Source of the DNA: Bacillota bacterium
Lineage (GTDB): Bacteria > Bacillota > Clostridia > Oscillospirales > Ruminococcaceae
DNA: 6,187 nucleotides
Direction of reading: 5' to 3'
Assembly: GCA_023395695.1 (NCBI GenBank)
Contig: JAEWYJ010000294.1
Span: 1-6,187 of the forward strand
Position 1 is the stretch's first letter; each line of letters begins with the position of its first letter. The position numbers and the translations under genes are program-made. The notes under the pieces were generated by a model, which searched no databases, was not told where the DNA came from, and saw nothing but the letters and a program-made list of their open reading frames with translations. Below, one piece after another: positions 5,754 to 6,187 of this stretch.

Positions 5754-5762
5754 CAAAAGGTG
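5743..5762 (+). promoter_or_regulatory. hpt ribosome binding site, decides the GTG start
   Basis: A consensus AGGAGG (5743-5748) sits in the last codons of tilS, 11 nt before GTG 5760. The closer ATG at 5750 is in another frame, 2 nt from the site, and meets a stop after 14 codons. GTG 5760 is the only start that leads into the conserved enzyme. Confidence 0.75.
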
Positions 5763-6187
5763 CAAAACGATATTCAGAAGATTCTTATTTCTGAAGAGGC
5801 GATCAGAGATAAGGTTGCAGAGTTAGGACGCCAGATATCAGAGGATTATAAGGATAAAAACCTGATGATGGTCAGTGTGCTTAAGGGCTCAGTGGTTTTT
5901 ATGGCCGATTTGATGCGCGCCATTACCATTCCGGCTTCGATTGATTTCATGTCGGTTTCAAGCTACGGCAGCGGCGTCAAGACGACCGGTGTTGTGCGGA
6001 TTATCAAGGATCTCGACGAGGTGCTTACCGGCAGGGACATTCTGATTGTTGAGGATATTCTCGACTCGGGCATGACGCTCAGCTATCTAAAAGAGCATAT
6101 CGGCGCCAAGGACGCCAGAAGCATCCGCATTGCGACGCTGCTTGATAAGCCGGAACGTCGCCGCGTCAACATTGTGCCGGATTATAA
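5760..6187 (+). CDS. hpt: Hypoxanthine(-guanine) phosphoribosyltransferase, 3' end cut by window
   Basis: This cytoplasmic purine-salvage enzyme joins hypoxanthine or guanine to PRPP to give IMP or GMP. The window shows 142 complete codons of a family of about 175-180 residues, so the C-terminus lies outside. Visible motifs are the pyrophosphate-binding VLKGSVVF (LKGS 41-44), the flexible catalytic loop SSYGSGVKTTG (67-77), the PRPP-binding signature VEDILDSGMT (97-106, with E98, D99 and D102) and the purine-site region TLLDKPERR (127-134, K130 expected to contact the base). The start is GTG. The gene follows tilS by 6 nt. The tilS-hpt pair is conserved in Firmicutes and is commonly followed by ftsH, which would lie just past this window. 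No defect is seen in the visible part. Confidence 0.95.
   Translation, partial: MQNDIQKILISEEAIRDKVAELGRQISEDYKDKNLMMVSVLKGSVVFMADLMRAITIPASIDFMSVSSYGSGVKTTGVVRIIKDLDEVLTGRDILIVEDILDSGMTLSYLKEHIGAKDARSIRIATLLDKPERRRVNIVPDY

Overview
The window carries five genes of a bacterial housekeeping operon, all on the + strand: gdpP, rplI, dnaB, tilS and the start of hpt. The composition is GC-rich by eye. A c-di-AMP phosphodiesterase of Firmicutes type next to rplI and dnaB, Firmicutes-style GGAGG ribosome binding sites and two GTG starts suggest a high-GC member of the Clostridia, possibly an Oscillospiraceae/Ruminococcaceae-like gut anaerobe or a metagenome-assembled genome of one. The family-level placement is inference.

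Layout. Positions 1-204 hold no convincing gene. They hold a possible weak promoter, a small hairpin and, at the right edge, a strong intrinsic terminator (205-236). The terminator is followed directly by a near-consensus extended -10 promoter (235-263) that should drive gdpP. GdpP (318-2297) has two membrane helices, a PAS domain, a degenerate GGDEF domain and a DHH/DHHA1 phosphodiesterase. A 64-nt gap leads to rplI (2362-2805, ribosomal protein L9). A 160-nt gap with several small hairpins and a possible 25-residue hydrophobic peptide then leads to dnaB (from GTG 2966). dnaB overlaps tilS (4329-5753, tRNA-Ile lysidine synthetase), and 6 nt later hpt (hypoxanthine phosphoribosyltransferase, from GTG 5760) begins and runs off the window edge.

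The one real anomaly is in dnaB. The reading frame of the replicative helicase is interrupted by two in-frame TAA codons 15 nt apart (4130-4132 and 4145-4147). They stand exactly where the near-invariant motif LRESGSIEQDAD has its two glutamates. The 63 codons after the second stop still encode a normal DnaB C-terminus, including the arginine-finger region, and end in the expected overlap with tilS. As written, the product is a 388-residue helicase lacking its last ~65 residues. A double sequence error, a recent double nonsense mutation or recoding could each explain this. Genome-wide UAA reassignment is unlikely, because gdpP ends in TAA at the expected place.

The cluster combines second-messenger turnover (GdpP), translation (L9, TilS), replication (DnaB) and purine salvage (Hpt). 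This is a familiar association in Firmicutes, and I see no sign of a mobile element, CRISPR array, phage or other new multi-gene system here.
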